Shown: positions 15,958 through 25,200, counted from the stretch's first letter. The stretch is DNA of 34,890 nt from Akkermansia muciniphila (GCA_945861535.1 CAMAUZ010000081.1:1-34890), one strand, 5' to 3'. Numbers and translations are program-made. The notes: generated from the sequence alone by a model not told the origin.

Positions 15958-16287
15958 GGCGGTGTTTCTAGCGCGGCGGAACGGGGATGAACATGGGGAA
16001 ATGAACGGCGAGGGGCGCAGCTCAGGTTCTGGCACGCGGCCCTCCGCGCCGCGCGGTGGGGCAGGCATCCTTGCCTGCCGGTTCACGGGGCATCCCTGCC
16101 CCGTGTTCCCACGCGGTGACAGGTGGCCTGCCCGCCGCCGACTGTTGGGAACGGGCGGCAGGATGCCGCCCGAACTGGCAGGCTGGAAGCCTGCCTCACC
16201 CCCCCGGAGTCATCACCGCTGCCACCACCGCGCTGGGACGGCATCAACAATCGAAGCGGTAATACCAGATTGTGCGGTGAAGTCTCG
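15958..16287. other. Intergenic gap with family-6 palindrome
   Basis: This 330-nt gap between fmt and the sulfatase gene is mostly occupied by the palindrome at 16055-16200. No separate promoter for the sulfatase could be placed with confidence. Confidence 0.5.
16055..16200. repeat. Family-6 long palindrome
   Basis: The outer arms ggtggggcaggcatccttgc (from 16055) and ggaagcctgcctcacc (ending 16200) pair with each other and each also folds on itself. Inner parts carry ggttcacggggcatccctgc and ggcaggatgccgcccgaac. It is the same architecture as 26-130. Confidence 0.65.
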
Positions 16288-17259
16288 CTATCGGGCTGGT
16301 GCCGCGGTGGCGAGTTTTGTTCCCACCGCCACGGGATGTCCGGCGAGATAGTCCGCCGCGGCGAGGCGGCGTCCGCCTTCGCGCTGGAGTTCGAGGATGC
16401 GCAGGCTGCCGGTGCCGCAGGCGATGAGGAGGCCGGCTTTGTCGGCTTGCAGGATTTCGCCGGGAGGGCCGGAGCGGGCGGGTTCGATTTCGGCACGCCA
16501 GATTTTCAGCAGCAGCGGCGGCGGCGCGGCGGGGAGATGCGTGAACGCGCCGGGCCACGGGGTGAAGGCGCGGAGGCGATTCCACAGGGTGCGCGCGGGC
16601 TGGGACCAGTCGAGCGCGCCGTCCTGCTTGGTGATTTTGCGCGCGTAGGACGAGCCGTCGGCGGACTGCAGGCGGGGGACGATCTCGCCGCGGACGTAAC
16701 CGGGGATGGTTTCGATGAGCAGGCGCGCGCCAAGGGCGGCGAGGCGGTCGTGGAGGGTTTGCGCGTTGTCCTCGGGAAGGATGGGCGTGGTGGCGACGCT
16801 CACGATGGCGCCGGTGTCGAGGCCGGCATCCATCTTCATGATCGTGACGCCGGTCTCGGGCTGGTCGTCGAGGATGGCCCATTGAATCGGGGCCGCGCCG
16901 CGATATTTTGGGAGCAACGACGTGTGGACATTCAGGCAGCCGTGGCGTGGCAGATCGAGAATGGCCTGGGGGAGAATCTGTCCGTACGCCGCGACGACGA
17001 GCAAGTCGGGGGCGAGAGCGCGAAGCTGGGCGATGAAGTCTTCGTGGCGGGCGCGCTCGGGTTGGAGGACGGGAATCTGGCGGGCGAGGGCGAGGGTTTT
17101 GACGGCGGAGGGCTGGAGTCGGAGGTCGCGGCCTTTGGGGCGGTCGGGCTGGGTGACAACGGCGACCACTTCGACGGCCGGACAATCCATGAGCCACGCA
17201 AGACTGGTGCAGGCCAGTTCGGCGGTGCCCATGAAGACAATGCGGAGGGGAGCGGCCAA
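16288..17259 (-). CDS. fmt: Methionyl-tRNA formyltransferase
   Basis: The 323-residue protein is of normal length for Fmt, which formylates Met-tRNA(fMet) using 10-formyl-THF in the cytoplasm. The N-terminal Rossmann part begins LRIVFMGT. The signature SLLPKYRGAAPIQWAI is at about 114-129, and the catalytic triad Asn110, His112 and Asp148 (LNVH and LDTG) is in place. The C-terminal tRNA-binding domain starts around 210 (ARKITKQDGALDWSQPA). The usual GTPEFA loop near the start reads GTAELA, a small deviation. The gene lies 133 nt downstream of adk on the same strand; the gap contains a short gagtttgaaatttcgagttt repeat. def, the usual partner, is not in the window. Confidence 0.97.
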   Translation of the reverse strand: MAAPLRIVFMGTAELACTSLAWLMDCPAVEVVAVVTQPDRPKGRDLRLQPSAVKTLALARQIPVLQPERARHEDFIAQLRALAPDLLVVAAYGQILPQAILDLPRHGCLNVHTSLLPKYRGAAPIQWAILDDQPETGVTIMKMDAGLDTGAIVSVATTPILPEDNAQTLHDRLAALGARLLIETIPGYVRGEIVPRLQSADGSSYARKITKQDGALDWSQPARTLWNRLRAFTPWPGAFTHLPAAPPPLLLKIWRAEIEPARSGPPGEILQADKAGLLIACGTGSLRILELQREGGRRLAAADYLAGHPVAVGTKLATAAPAR

Positions 17260-17392
17260 GGGAATTACGAGTTTGAAATTTCGAGTTTGGAATCAGGGAC
17301 TCCGGGCGACGCCGAGAAATGGTTCCAACCAAACCGTGGAAAGATTCCGCCGGCGGGACGTGAAGGAGAGTGACCGATGGGCCGGGTCGGAC

Positions 17393-17977
17393 TCAGAGCC
17401 GATCGACGATGATGTTGAGAATATCGGTCAGAACGCGCACCGGGGCCTGCGTCGAGTCGATCACATGGACCTTTTCCGGGCCGTAGAAGTTGAGCACCGG
17501 CGTGGTTTCCAGTTCGTAGGTCTGGAGTCGCTGGCGGATGACTTCGATATTGGCGTCGTCGAGGCGGTTGTCGCGGAGGGCGCGGCGCTGGAGGCGTTCG
17601 GTGAGCTTGTTGACGTCGGCGCAAGTGAGGCTGAAGAGGGCGCGTACGTCGAGGGTGTCACGCAGGATGTGGGCTTGGGGCGCGTTGCGAGGGATGCCGT
17701 CGAGCACCAGCGTATCGCGGTCAGGATGGAAGCGACCGATCTCAGTCTGAGCGTTGATGTGCTGCTGCCACAGGGCGATGGTTGGCTCGTCGGGCACGAG
17801 CTGGCCCTTGCTGGAGTAGTCAATGAAGACGCGGCCGAGCGGGCTGTCGATGCGCAGGTTGCGGAACAGGTCGCCGCAGGCCAGATGGTAGAAGCCGGGG
17901 ATGGTGCCGAGGATTTTGCCCTGGGTGCCTTTGCCCGAGCCGGGCGCGCCGAACAGGAGGATGGTGCGGAATTTCAT
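17393..17977 (-). CDS. adk: Adenylate kinase family protein, short form
   Basis: The 194-residue nucleoside monophosphate kinase has P-loop GAPGSGKGT at 10-18, CGDLFR at 34-39 (the NMP-binding TGDLLR equivalent), LDGIPRN at 92-98 (LDGFPRT equivalent) and RLDDANIEVIRQRL at 138-151, containing the lid Arg and Asp-Asp pair. It interconverts AMP and ATP with 2 ADP, or acts on a related NMP. The LID is of the short type with no zinc ribbon. Cys replaces Thr in the TGD motif and Ile replaces Phe in DGFPR, so specificity may differ from a standard Adk. The start ATG lies 2 nt after the stop of the membrane-protein gene upstream (TGATCATG), indicating translational coupling. It is not located in the usual secY-adk ribosomal cluster, so it could be a second, divergent copy. 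Confidence 0.85.
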   Translation of the reverse strand: MKFRTILLFGAPGSGKGTQGKILGTIPGFYHLACGDLFRNLRIDSPLGRVFIDYSSKGQLVPDEPTIALWQQHINAQTEIGRFHPDRDTLVLDGIPRNAPQAHILRDTLDVRALFSLTCADVNKLTERLQRRALRDNRLDDANIEVIRQRLQTYELETTPVLNFYGPEKVHVIDSTQAPVRVLTDILNIIVDRL

Positions 17978-17979
17978 GA

Positions 17980-19041
17980 TCAGGCGTCCTTGTGGCGGAC
18001 CTCGATTTCGAGGATGTCGTTGTAGGTGATGAGCTGGTCGTAGTAGGCGTTTTCGTCGCCGATGGCCAGGGTGATGTCGGCGGGGGTGATCTTGGTGATG
18101 CGGCGGCCGATGAACTCGCCGCGCGCGGTTTTCATCACGCAGACCAGGCCTTTTTCCGCCTCGCTGGGGACGACCTTGAGGAAGGAGGAGAGCTTGGTCT
18201 CGACGAACCGGCGGTTGATGGTGAATTCGCCGCGTTTGTAGGTGGGCAGCTTCACGGCGGGCGCCGCAGGCGGGGGCGGCGGAGCTTCGGCCTCGGGGGC
18301 GGCTTCGCCTTCGGGGGCGGCTTCCGCTTCTGCGCCGTGCGCGGCGGGAGCAGCGGGAGCGGCGGCCGCTGAGCGGAGGCTCAGACCTCCTTTCTTAGGT
18401 GCTCCGTGCGCCTTGGGTTCCGGCGCGGCGGGCGCAGCCGGAGGGGCTTCGACGATCATCTGATTGATGGGTGCTTCAGGAATGGTCGGCAGGCAGAGAA
18501 ACAGCAGCGGCCCGACCACGGGAACGCCGGCGGCAATGCCACACACCAGCGCCTTGGGGCGGCGACGAAAAATCGCAATTTCGTGCCCGGCGTAAATATT
18601 CGCCCCGTAAAGGATGAGCAGCATGACGACGCCCACCGCCGTGCTGAACCCGGACATGAACCCAAACTGCGGCGCATTGCGGTCGGGCTTGAGATAATCC
18701 CGCACCACGGGGACGGCCTTCTTGGGCTTGTCGGGAATGGCCACGTTGTCCTCTTTGTCGCCTTCGCCACCGGACGGGCTGTCCAGCAGGTTCTCGATGA
18801 CTTTGGCGACGCGGGGATTTTTCGCGAACTCCTTGAGGGCTTCCTGCGTGAACTTGCTCCAGTCAATGCGCGTGCCGAGCGTGCCGCTCTCCGACTTGAT
18901 GATGACGCCCTTGTCGTTGGGCGCGACCGGCTCGCCTTTGACGACGGTACCATCCTTCATGGTGAATTCCGCGCCGCTGAGGGTGCCGCCGGCAGTGGCG
19001 AGAAGAGCCACGACGATTCCGAAAATTAACAGCCTGATCAT
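17980..19041 (-). CDS. Unknown membrane protein with low-complexity linker
   Basis: I do not recognise a named family. From ATG 19041 (353 residues) there is a signal peptide or N-terminal helix (LLIFGIVVALLATAGG). A small beta-rich segment follows (EFTMKDGTVVKGEPVAPND, then GVIIKSESGTLGTRIDWSKF), reminiscent of SHD1-like domains of Planctomycetes and Verrucomicrobia. Two further hydrophobic helices come next (about 131-155, STAVGVVMLLILYGANIYAG; about 165-187, ALVCGIAAGVPVVGPLLFL). An Ala/Pro/Glu-rich linker spans about 199-262, and the C-terminal 85 residues are conserved-looking (KRGEFTINRRFVETK to YNDILEIEVRHKD). A GTG at 19056 could add 5 residues. It is coupled to adk by a 2-nt gap. A scaffold or envelope role is possible, but function is unknown. 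Confidence 0.8.
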   Translation of the reverse strand: MIRLLIFGIVVALLATAGGTLSGAEFTMKDGTVVKGEPVAPNDKGVIIKSESGTLGTRIDWSKFTQEALKEFAKNPRVAKVIENLLDSPSGGEGDKEDNVAIPDKPKKAVPVVRDYLKPDRNAPQFGFMSGFSTAVGVVMLLILYGANIYAGHEIAIFRRRPKALVCGIAAGVPVVGPLLFLCLPTIPEAPINQMIVEAPPAAPAAPEPKAHGAPKKGGLSLRSAAAAPAAPAAHGAEAEAAPEGEAAPEAEAPPPPPAAPAVKLPTYKRGEFTINRRFVETKLSSFLKVVPSEAEKGLVCVMKTARGEFIGRRITKITPADITLAIGDENAYYDQLITYNDILEIEVRHKDA

Positions 19042-19120
19042 GGAAAAATTAAACACCAGCGGGCTTGGGTGGGTAAATCAAATTCGCCGCGGCGTATGGT
19101 TCATCTCGCGTTGTCCGGCG

Positions 19121-19220
19121 ACGGAGCGCGGCATTTATGCCGCTTCAGCGTGGTACGTCCGGGCGTGTGCGAACGGGCTGTACGATTCGAACAGTGAAGC
19201 GGCGTGAACGCCGCGCGCCG
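19121..19220. repeat. Family-1 core, partial copy
   Basis: The inner arms ggagcgcggcatttatgccg (from 19123) and gcggcgtgaacgccgcgcg (ending near 19218) match the centres of 2202-2443 and 21882-22118. The 22-bp outer terminal repeats are missing. It lies between nnr and the membrane-protein gene on the minus strand, where it could attenuate read-through. Confidence 0.65.
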
Positions 19221-19250
19221 GGAACAAGGTGAGGCTAGGCGTTTCATTTC

Positions 19251-20669
19251 TCAAGTCGCGTTGCCGAGCGTCGCGAGCAGTTCGTCCAGCGTCCAGCAGT
19301 TCGCACGCGCGGACAATTGATCGGCCGCCGCGCCGTGCTGCCAGACGGCGTAGCGCATGGCCCGGAGCGCGGCGGGCGGCGGCTGAAACTGCGGCTGCGC
19401 CAGCCACCCACCGAGATAACCCGCGAGCACGTCGCCGCTGCCGCCCTGCGCGAGGTGGGGATTGCCGGAACTGTTGGTGAAAATCTCGCCGGTGCTGCGG
19501 CCGATGACCGTGTGGCTGCCCTTGAGCGCGACGTGGCAGTTGCTGAAACGCGCCGACAAACTGCGGACGCTCGCGGGCCGGTCCGCCTGCACCGCGCTGG
19601 TCGGCACCTGCAACAATCGTGCGGCCTCGCCGGGATGCGGCGTGATGGCGCGAAACGCTTCCGTCGTCGTCGGCCCGGCGGGCAGCCACTCCAGCGCACT
19701 GGCGTCCGCGATCACCGGCCGGTCGAGCTGCCGCCAGACTTCCGCAATCAACTCCTTCAAATCCGCCGACAGCTTTTCATCCGCCAATCCGGGGCCGACC
19801 ACCACCGCGCTGAAATCATGCAACTCGGCGAACGTCGGGCGACCGGGCCGGACCATCACGTTGTGCAACTGCGCGGCCACCGGCGCGTACACATTCTCGG
19901 CGGTGAAGAGCGTGATCAAGCCCGGCATCGCGCGCGACGCCCCGCGCGCCGCGAGCACCGCGGCCCCGTGAAACCCCAGACTTCCTGCGAGAATCGCGAG
20001 ATGGCCAAACGTCCCCTTGTGCCCGCCGACCGGTCGTCGCGGCGGAAAGCCCGCGAAATCCTCCGCCTGCGTCCACTGCATTTCGCTGCGGATCAGGCAC
20101 GGGATGAGGCCGATGTCCGTGACCACTTCGAGCCGGCCGACAAACGGCGCGGCGCTGATTTTCAACAAACCCGCCTTGGGCGCGCCGAGCGTCACCGTCA
20201 GCTCCGCCTGCACGGCCGCGCCCTGCGGTTGCCCGGTGTCGGCGTTCAGGCCGGACGGGACATCAATCGCGAGCACGGGAATGCCTGACTGGTTGATCTG
20301 CGCGAGGAGTTCGATCCAGTCCGCGGCGAGCGGGCGGTTGAGGCCGATGCCGAACAAGCCGTCGATAATCAACGCCGGTTTGCGCGCGACCTGCTGGGAG
20401 AAAATCGCGAGCGCCGCGCCGGGGTCCGTCACCGTGATGACTTCGGCTTTGCGGCCCGTGAGATCGGCCACGGCGGCGCGGGCGTCGTCGCCGTTATGAC
20501 CTTTCCCAGCGAGAACGAGGATGCGGTCGAGCGGCCGCGTGCGCCGCAGCGCCGCGCGGGCAATGGCGTGCCCGGCTTCGGCGATGACCGACGGGGCGGA
20601 GATGCCCGCAGCCCAAGTGGCCTCCTCCCATTCCCGCATCTGCGCAACCGTGATGATGGGGAGCGGCAT
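19251..20669 (-). CDS. nnr: Bifunctional NAD(P)HX epimerase / ADP-dependent NAD(P)HX dehydratase
   Basis: The 472-residue fusion repairs hydrated NADH and NADPH in the cytoplasm. The N-terminal epimerase half (YjeF-N, about 1-205) has GKGHNGDD at 55-62, the substrate loop normally GxGNNGGDG, and IDVPSGLNADTG at 135-146. The C-terminal kinase-fold dehydratase half (about 210-472) has GGHKGTFGHLAILAGS, VVVGPGL, TPHPGEAARLL at 343-353 and NPHLAQGGSGDVLAG, with catalytic Asp413. The dehydratase removes the hydrate using ADP while the epimerase interconverts R and S forms. Within the epimerase loop His replaces the second Asn and one Gly is lost, a deviation worth noting. It follows msrP by 46 nt on the same strand and is likely co-transcribed. 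Confidence 0.96.
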   Translation of the reverse strand: MPLPIITVAQMREWEEATWAAGISAPSVIAEAGHAIARAALRRTRPLDRILVLAGKGHNGDDARAAVADLTGRKAEVITVTDPGAALAIFSQQVARKPALIIDGLFGIGLNRPLAADWIELLAQINQSGIPVLAIDVPSGLNADTGQPQGAAVQAELTVTLGAPKAGLLKISAAPFVGRLEVVTDIGLIPCLIRSEMQWTQAEDFAGFPPRRPVGGHKGTFGHLAILAGSLGFHGAAVLAARGASRAMPGLITLFTAENVYAPVAAQLHNVMVRPGRPTFAELHDFSAVVVGPGLADEKLSADLKELIAEVWRQLDRPVIADASALEWLPAGPTTTEAFRAITPHPGEAARLLQVPTSAVQADRPASVRSLSARFSNCHVALKGSHTVIGRSTGEIFTNSSGNPHLAQGGSGDVLAGYLGGWLAQPQFQPPPAALRAMRYAVWQHGAAADQLSARANCWTLDELLATLGNAT

Positions 20670-20715
20670 GGGCGCGCGTGGGAGGAGGTGGGACAGGGAG
20701 TGGCCCAGGCCCCGA

Positions 20716-21675
20716 TCAGGCCTTGTAGAGACCGGCGACCTGCTTGGCGTACCCGTTGTAAGGCTGGGTGCGCACGCGGTCCCCGGTGTCGATCAACCGC
20801 TCGCTGGCCTGCGACCAGCGCGGGTGCGGGATGGCGGGATTCACGTTGGACTCGAAAGGATATTCCTCCGGCGACAGCGTCTCCCACAACGTGGCGGGCT
20901 GGGTCGCGGTCAGCTCGATCTTCACGATCGACTTGATGCTCTTGTAGCCGTACTTCCACGGCACGACGAGGCGCAGCGGCGCGCCATGCTGCTTCGGCAA
21001 CGGTTTGCCGTAGATGCCCGAGGCCACCAGCGTGAGCGGATTCATCGCCTCGTCGAGCCGCACCCCCTCGGTGTACGGCCACGGATAACCGCGCAACCGC
21101 TGGATGCCCGGCATCTGCTCGGGCTTGTTGGCGGTGACGAACTTCACGAACTTCGCCTCCGCCTTGGGCACCACCTTTTCGAGCAACTTGCTGAGTTGAA
21201 AACCCGTCCACGGCACGATCATCGCCCACGCCTCGACACAGCGGAAGCGATAGACCCGCTCCTCGACGCCCATCAGTTCGAGCAACTCGCGCGCGTCGAG
21301 CTTGAGCGGTTTCTCGACCAGCCCGCCGATCTCGATGGCCCACGGATCGATCTCAAACTTCGCGGTCAATTGATGCACCTTGTCCTTCTGCGTCGTGAAC
21401 TCGTAAAAATTATTGTACGTCGCGGCCGTCTTCTCGTCGGTCAACGTCCAGCCCGGATCGTAGGAAATGTTGCGCGTCGGCGGATAGAGCTTGCTGGCGG
21501 CCTTGGGCGCATTGGCGGCGGCATCGGCGGCGTTGCCACAGCCCTGCGTCGCCAGCAAGCCGGCACCGCCGAACCCGAGCTGCAGCAGAAAATGGCGGCG
21601 GTTGAAAAAAGCGGTTTCGGACGTGACCTGACGTTCCGGCAAGTGCCAGTCGGGGCGGAGAATCAAATTGGACAT
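20716..21675 (-). CDS. msrP: Protein-methionine-sulfoxide reductase catalytic subunit MsrP (YedY)
   Basis: The 319-residue periplasmic molybdopterin enzyme has a Tat leader FNRRHFLLQLGFGGAGLL (Arg26-Arg27). The sulfite-oxidase-fold core includes YNNFYEF at 87-93 and the molybdenum ligand Cys146 in RFRCVEAW, followed by VPWTGFQLSKLL, GYPWPYTEG and LVVPWKYGYKSIKSIVKI, all family landmarks. MsrP reduces methionine sulfoxide in envelope proteins. Its usual membrane haem partner MsrQ is not adjacent, so electrons must come from elsewhere or from a distant msrQ. The start at 21675 places the Tat motif near the N-terminus; the longer frame to 21792 runs into a palindromic repeat and is rejected. nnr follows after 46 nt. 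Confidence 0.95.
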   Translation of the reverse strand: MSNLILRPDWHLPERQVTSETAFFNRRHFLLQLGFGGAGLLATQGCGNAADAAANAPKAASKLYPPTRNISYDPGWTLTDEKTAATYNNFYEFTTQKDKVHQLTAKFEIDPWAIEIGGLVEKPLKLDARELLELMGVEERVYRFRCVEAWAMIVPWTGFQLSKLLEKVVPKAEAKFVKFVTANKPEQMPGIQRLRGYPWPYTEGVRLDEAMNPLTLVASGIYGKPLPKQHGAPLRLVVPWKYGYKSIKSIVKIELTATQPATLWETLSPEEYPFESNVNPAIPHPRWSQASERLIDTGDRVRTQPYNGYAKQVAGLYKA

Positions 21676-21730
21676 GGCGGGAAGATGCCGCACAACCTGA
21701 CTGAAGCGACAAAAAAAAGCGGGAAAGGTC

Positions 21731-21875
21731 GACGGGGGCACATCTTGACACTGCCCCCAAGGAACGCTGGTGCTGGGTTTGGAGTTCCGCATTTATGCGG
21801 TCCGGTTGCTTGAACCCGCCGAACCGCCTAAAGGCGGAACTCCAAACGGGGGCAGTGTCAAGATGCGCCCGTCGG
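21731..21875. repeat. Family-3 element with long terminal inverted repeats
   Basis: The outer arms contain a perfect 18-bp inverted pair, catcttgacactgccccc at 21741-21758 and its complement at 21848-21865. The similarity extends a further 10 nt outward on each side with small gaps. Inner arms tttggagttccgc (from 21778) and gcggaactccaaa (ending 21846) are those of 2532-2664. Total length is about 145 bp. Confidence 0.8.
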
Positions 21876-21881
21876 CGGGCG

Positions 21882-22118
21882 GTACATCCCGAAGTTGGTG
21901 GTGTAAGGCAAGGCGGGCGGGGCGTCGCGGGCGCACCGGGAGCGCGGCATTGATGCCGCTTCAACGGGGAGCGTTCCGGGCGGGTCCGACCGCGCTGCGA
22001 CGTTCGGACGGTGAAGCGGCGTGAACGCCGCGCCCCAGCCGCGCCTGCGGCGCGGCACTGGCAGAGCAACTATTCCACCGCCCGCCGCTCGTAATTTTTC
22101 CAACAACATCGGGACGCA
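21882..22118. repeat. Family-1 element, second copy
   Basis: The outer terminal repeats are diverged but recognisable: tacatcccgaagttggtgg near 21883 and ccaacaacatcgggacgc at 22100-22117. Inner arms lie at about 21938-21964 and 22011-22035 (gagcgcggcattgatgccgc and gcggcgtgaacgccgcgcc). It begins 6 nt after the family-3 element ends. Confidence 0.7.
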
Positions 22119-22148
22119 GCGAGCGGCGCTGGCCACTCCGTTTTGCCA

Positions 22149-22177
22149 TTGACGCCCCACTGGCGCTTCCCTACAAA
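22149..22177 (+). promoter_or_regulatory. Candidate sigma-70-type promoter for the giant gene
   Basis: TTGACG (22149-22154) is followed after exactly 17 nt by TACAAA (22172-22177), placing a start of transcription near 22184 and a leader of about 80 nt before ATG 22266. It lies just outside the family-1 element. No strong ribosome binding site is present before the ATG. Confidence 0.45.
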
Positions 22178-22265
22178 CGCCCCCCGCGTATCCCCTGTTT
22201 TTGCACCATCGCCGTTCCTCCTAGTTGGGTCGGCGGGCTGCGGGCGATCAACCTGACTCCGTATC

Positions 22266-25200
22266 ATGAAAACTCTGCGTCACTCCCTCCGCGCCCTCGC
22301 GCTGTGCCTTTTCGCCGGTCTCGGTCTGGCCGCCGGGCCGGGCACCGCCGCCGTCGCCCCCGTGGCGCACAACCGCCCGCCGGTTGCCGCCCCGGCACCG
22401 GGCGAAACCCAGACCCTTACCAGCCCCGACCAGGTGCCCGAGGGCCTCGCCAAGTCCGATTGGTCGAGCATCCGCGCCGCTTACGAGGCCGGGCGGCACG
22501 CCTTCCAGCCCACCGCCACCGGCTGGCAGGCGCGCAATCCGGGGCAGCAGTGGACCACGCAGTTCGACCGCCGCGGCTTCCTCGCCCAGCCGCGCGGGGC
22601 GGACTGGCAGTGGGGGCTGGAGCTGCAGGCCTACGGCTTCCCCGGGGCCGAGCGCACCGTCGGTGACGGGCCAGGGGTCAAGGCCGAGGGCCAACGCCTG
22701 AGCTACCAGTGGGATGCGAATGTGCAGGAGTGGTTCGTCAATGACCGGCGCGGCCTGGAGCATGGCTTCACGGTGACGCAGCGCCCGGAGGTTCGTCCGG
22801 TTTTGGACGGTGCCCGTCCGCTGCCGCTCTCGGAGGGAGACGTGCGGTTGCCGGCCTCGGCGCGCGCCGCGAAAAAACGCCAGCGGACTGGCGCGCTCCA
22901 AGCCGCTGGCGCGCCAACCGCCGCTGACCCTCTCGCCTTCACGCTCGCGGTGCGCGGTGGTCTCGCGCCGCACCTCACCGCCGACGCGCTCGGTGTCGAG
23001 TTCCGCGATGCCACCGGGGTCACGGTCCTCAACTATTCCGGCCTCAAAGTCTGGGATGCAGACGGGAAGATTCTCCCGTCGCGCTTTGCGATGGCCGCCT
23101 CGCACCCCGCCACTCCCAACGCTCCTCCCACCCTGCGCCTGCTCGTCGAGGAGCGCGGCGCCCGCTACCCGCTCACCATTGATCCCATCGCCCAGCAGGC
23201 GTACTTGAAGGCCAGCCAGGTCACGGCGGTGGATCAGTTCGGCCTGTCGGTGGCCATCGCGGGCGACACGGTGGTGGTCGGGGCCTACCTGGAGGACGGC
23301 AGCACGCCGGGGGTGAACGGCCTGGTGGACGAGGGGGCGGTCAATGCCGGCGCGGCCTACGTCTTCGTGCGCAGCGGGACGAATTGGAGTCAGCAGGCGT
23401 ATTTGAAAGCTGGCCAGGTCACGGCCGATGATCGGTTCGGCACCTCGGTGGCCATCGCGGGCGACACGCTGGTGGTCGGGGCCTTCTTGGAGGACGGCAG
23501 CTCGCCGGGCGTGAACGGCCCGGTGGACGAACTCGCGCCCGATTCCGGCGCGGCCTACGTCTTCGTGCGCAGCGGGACGAATTGGATCCAGCAGGCGTAT
23601 TTGAAGGCCAGCAACGTCACGGCCTATGACCAGTTCGGCTTTTCGGTGGGCATCGCGGGCGACACGGTGGTGGTCGGGGCCAACTATGAGGACAGCAGCG
23701 CGCCGGGGGTGAACGCTGCGCCGGACGAACTCGCCAGCAATGCCGGCGCGGCCTACGTCTTCGTGCGCAGCGGGACGAATTGGATCCAGCAGGCGTATTT
23801 GAAGGCCAGCCAGGTCACGACTCAAGACTGGTTCGGCTCCTCGGTGGCCATCGCAGGCGACACGCTGGTGGTCGGGGCAGAGCAGGAGGACGGCAGCGCG
23901 CCGGGGGTGAACGGCCCGGCGGACGAACTCGCCACCAATGCCGGCGCCGCCTACGTCTTCGTGCGCAGCGGGACGAATTGGAGCCAGCAGGCGTATTTGA
24001 AGGCCGGCCAGGTCACGGCCGGTGACCGTTTCGGCGTCGCGGTGGCCGTCGCGGGCGACACGGTGGTGGTCGGGGCACGCCATGAGGACGGCAGCGCGCC
24101 GGGGGTGAACGGCCCGGTGGACGAGGGCGCGCCCGAGTCCGGTGCGGCCTACGTCTTCGTGCGCAGCGGGACGAATTGGAGCCAGCAGGCGTATTTGAAG
24201 GCCAGCCAGGTCTCGGCGGGGGATCAGTTCGGCATCTCGGTGGCCATCACGGGCGACACGGTGGTAGTCGGGGCCAACGGCGAGGACAGCACCGCCACCG
24301 GGGTGAACGGCCCGGTGGACGAGGGCGTGATCGAGGCCGGCGCGGCCTTCGTGTTTGTGCGCAACGGGACGACGTGGACGCAACAGGCGTATTTGAAAGC
24401 CAGTCAGGTCTCGGTATCGGACTTTTTCGGCCGGTCGGTGGCCATCTCGGGCACCACGGTGGTGGTCGGGGCCAACTCGGAGGACGGCCGCGCGACGGGG
24501 GTGAACGGCGTGGTAAACGAACTCGCCATTGATTCCGGCGCGGCCTACGTGTTCACCGGCCTGGGTTCAGCGGTGGCCGCCCCCACCGTCACCGCCATCG
24601 CGCCCGCCAGCGGCAGCACGGCCGGCGGCACCAGCGTGACGATCACCGGCACCGGCCTGACCGGAGCTACGGGCGTGACCCTCGGGGGCGCCGCCGCCAC
24701 GGACGTCACGGTGGTGAATGCCACCACGCTCACCGCCACCACCCCGGCGGGCGCGGCCGGCCCGGCCAGCGTCGTCGTCACCACTCCCGGCGGGGCGAAT
24801 GCGGCGAACACCCTCTACACGTATGTGCTGCCCGCTCCCAACACCGCCCCGAGTTTTGTCCTGCCGCCGGGCACCAACCTGCCGGCGGGGACGACGTGGA
24901 CGGCGCAGCCGAACGCGGGCAGCCGGAATTGGTATTCCATCGCGTCGTCGGCCGACGGGACGAAGCTGGCGGCGGTGGCCTACAACGGCCAGATCTACAC
25001 CTCGATAGACTCCGGGGTGAACTGGACGGCGCAGCCGAACGCGGGCAGCCGGAGCTGGTCTGCCATCGTGTCGTCGGCCGATGGGACGAAGCTGGCGGCG
25101 GTGGTGTACGACGGGCAGATTTTCACCTCGACCGACTCCGGGGTGAACTGGACGGGGCGGGCCGTCAGCCGGTTTTTGTCTGCCATCGCGTCGTCGGCCG

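Noticed and set aside
16244-17332. Alternative 362-codon frame over fmt
   Set aside because: Arg/Pro-rich shadow of fmt, whose own frame carries the full catalytic signature.
22248-24383. 711-codon minus-strand frame with its own internal repeats
   Set aside because: Its repeats are the antisense reading of the 198-bp FG-GAP array; it has no leader or motif.
23199-24584. Regularly spaced repeats considered as a CRISPR array
   Set aside because: The 198-bp period is fully coding with conserved frame; repeats are too long, there are no unique spacers and no cas genes.
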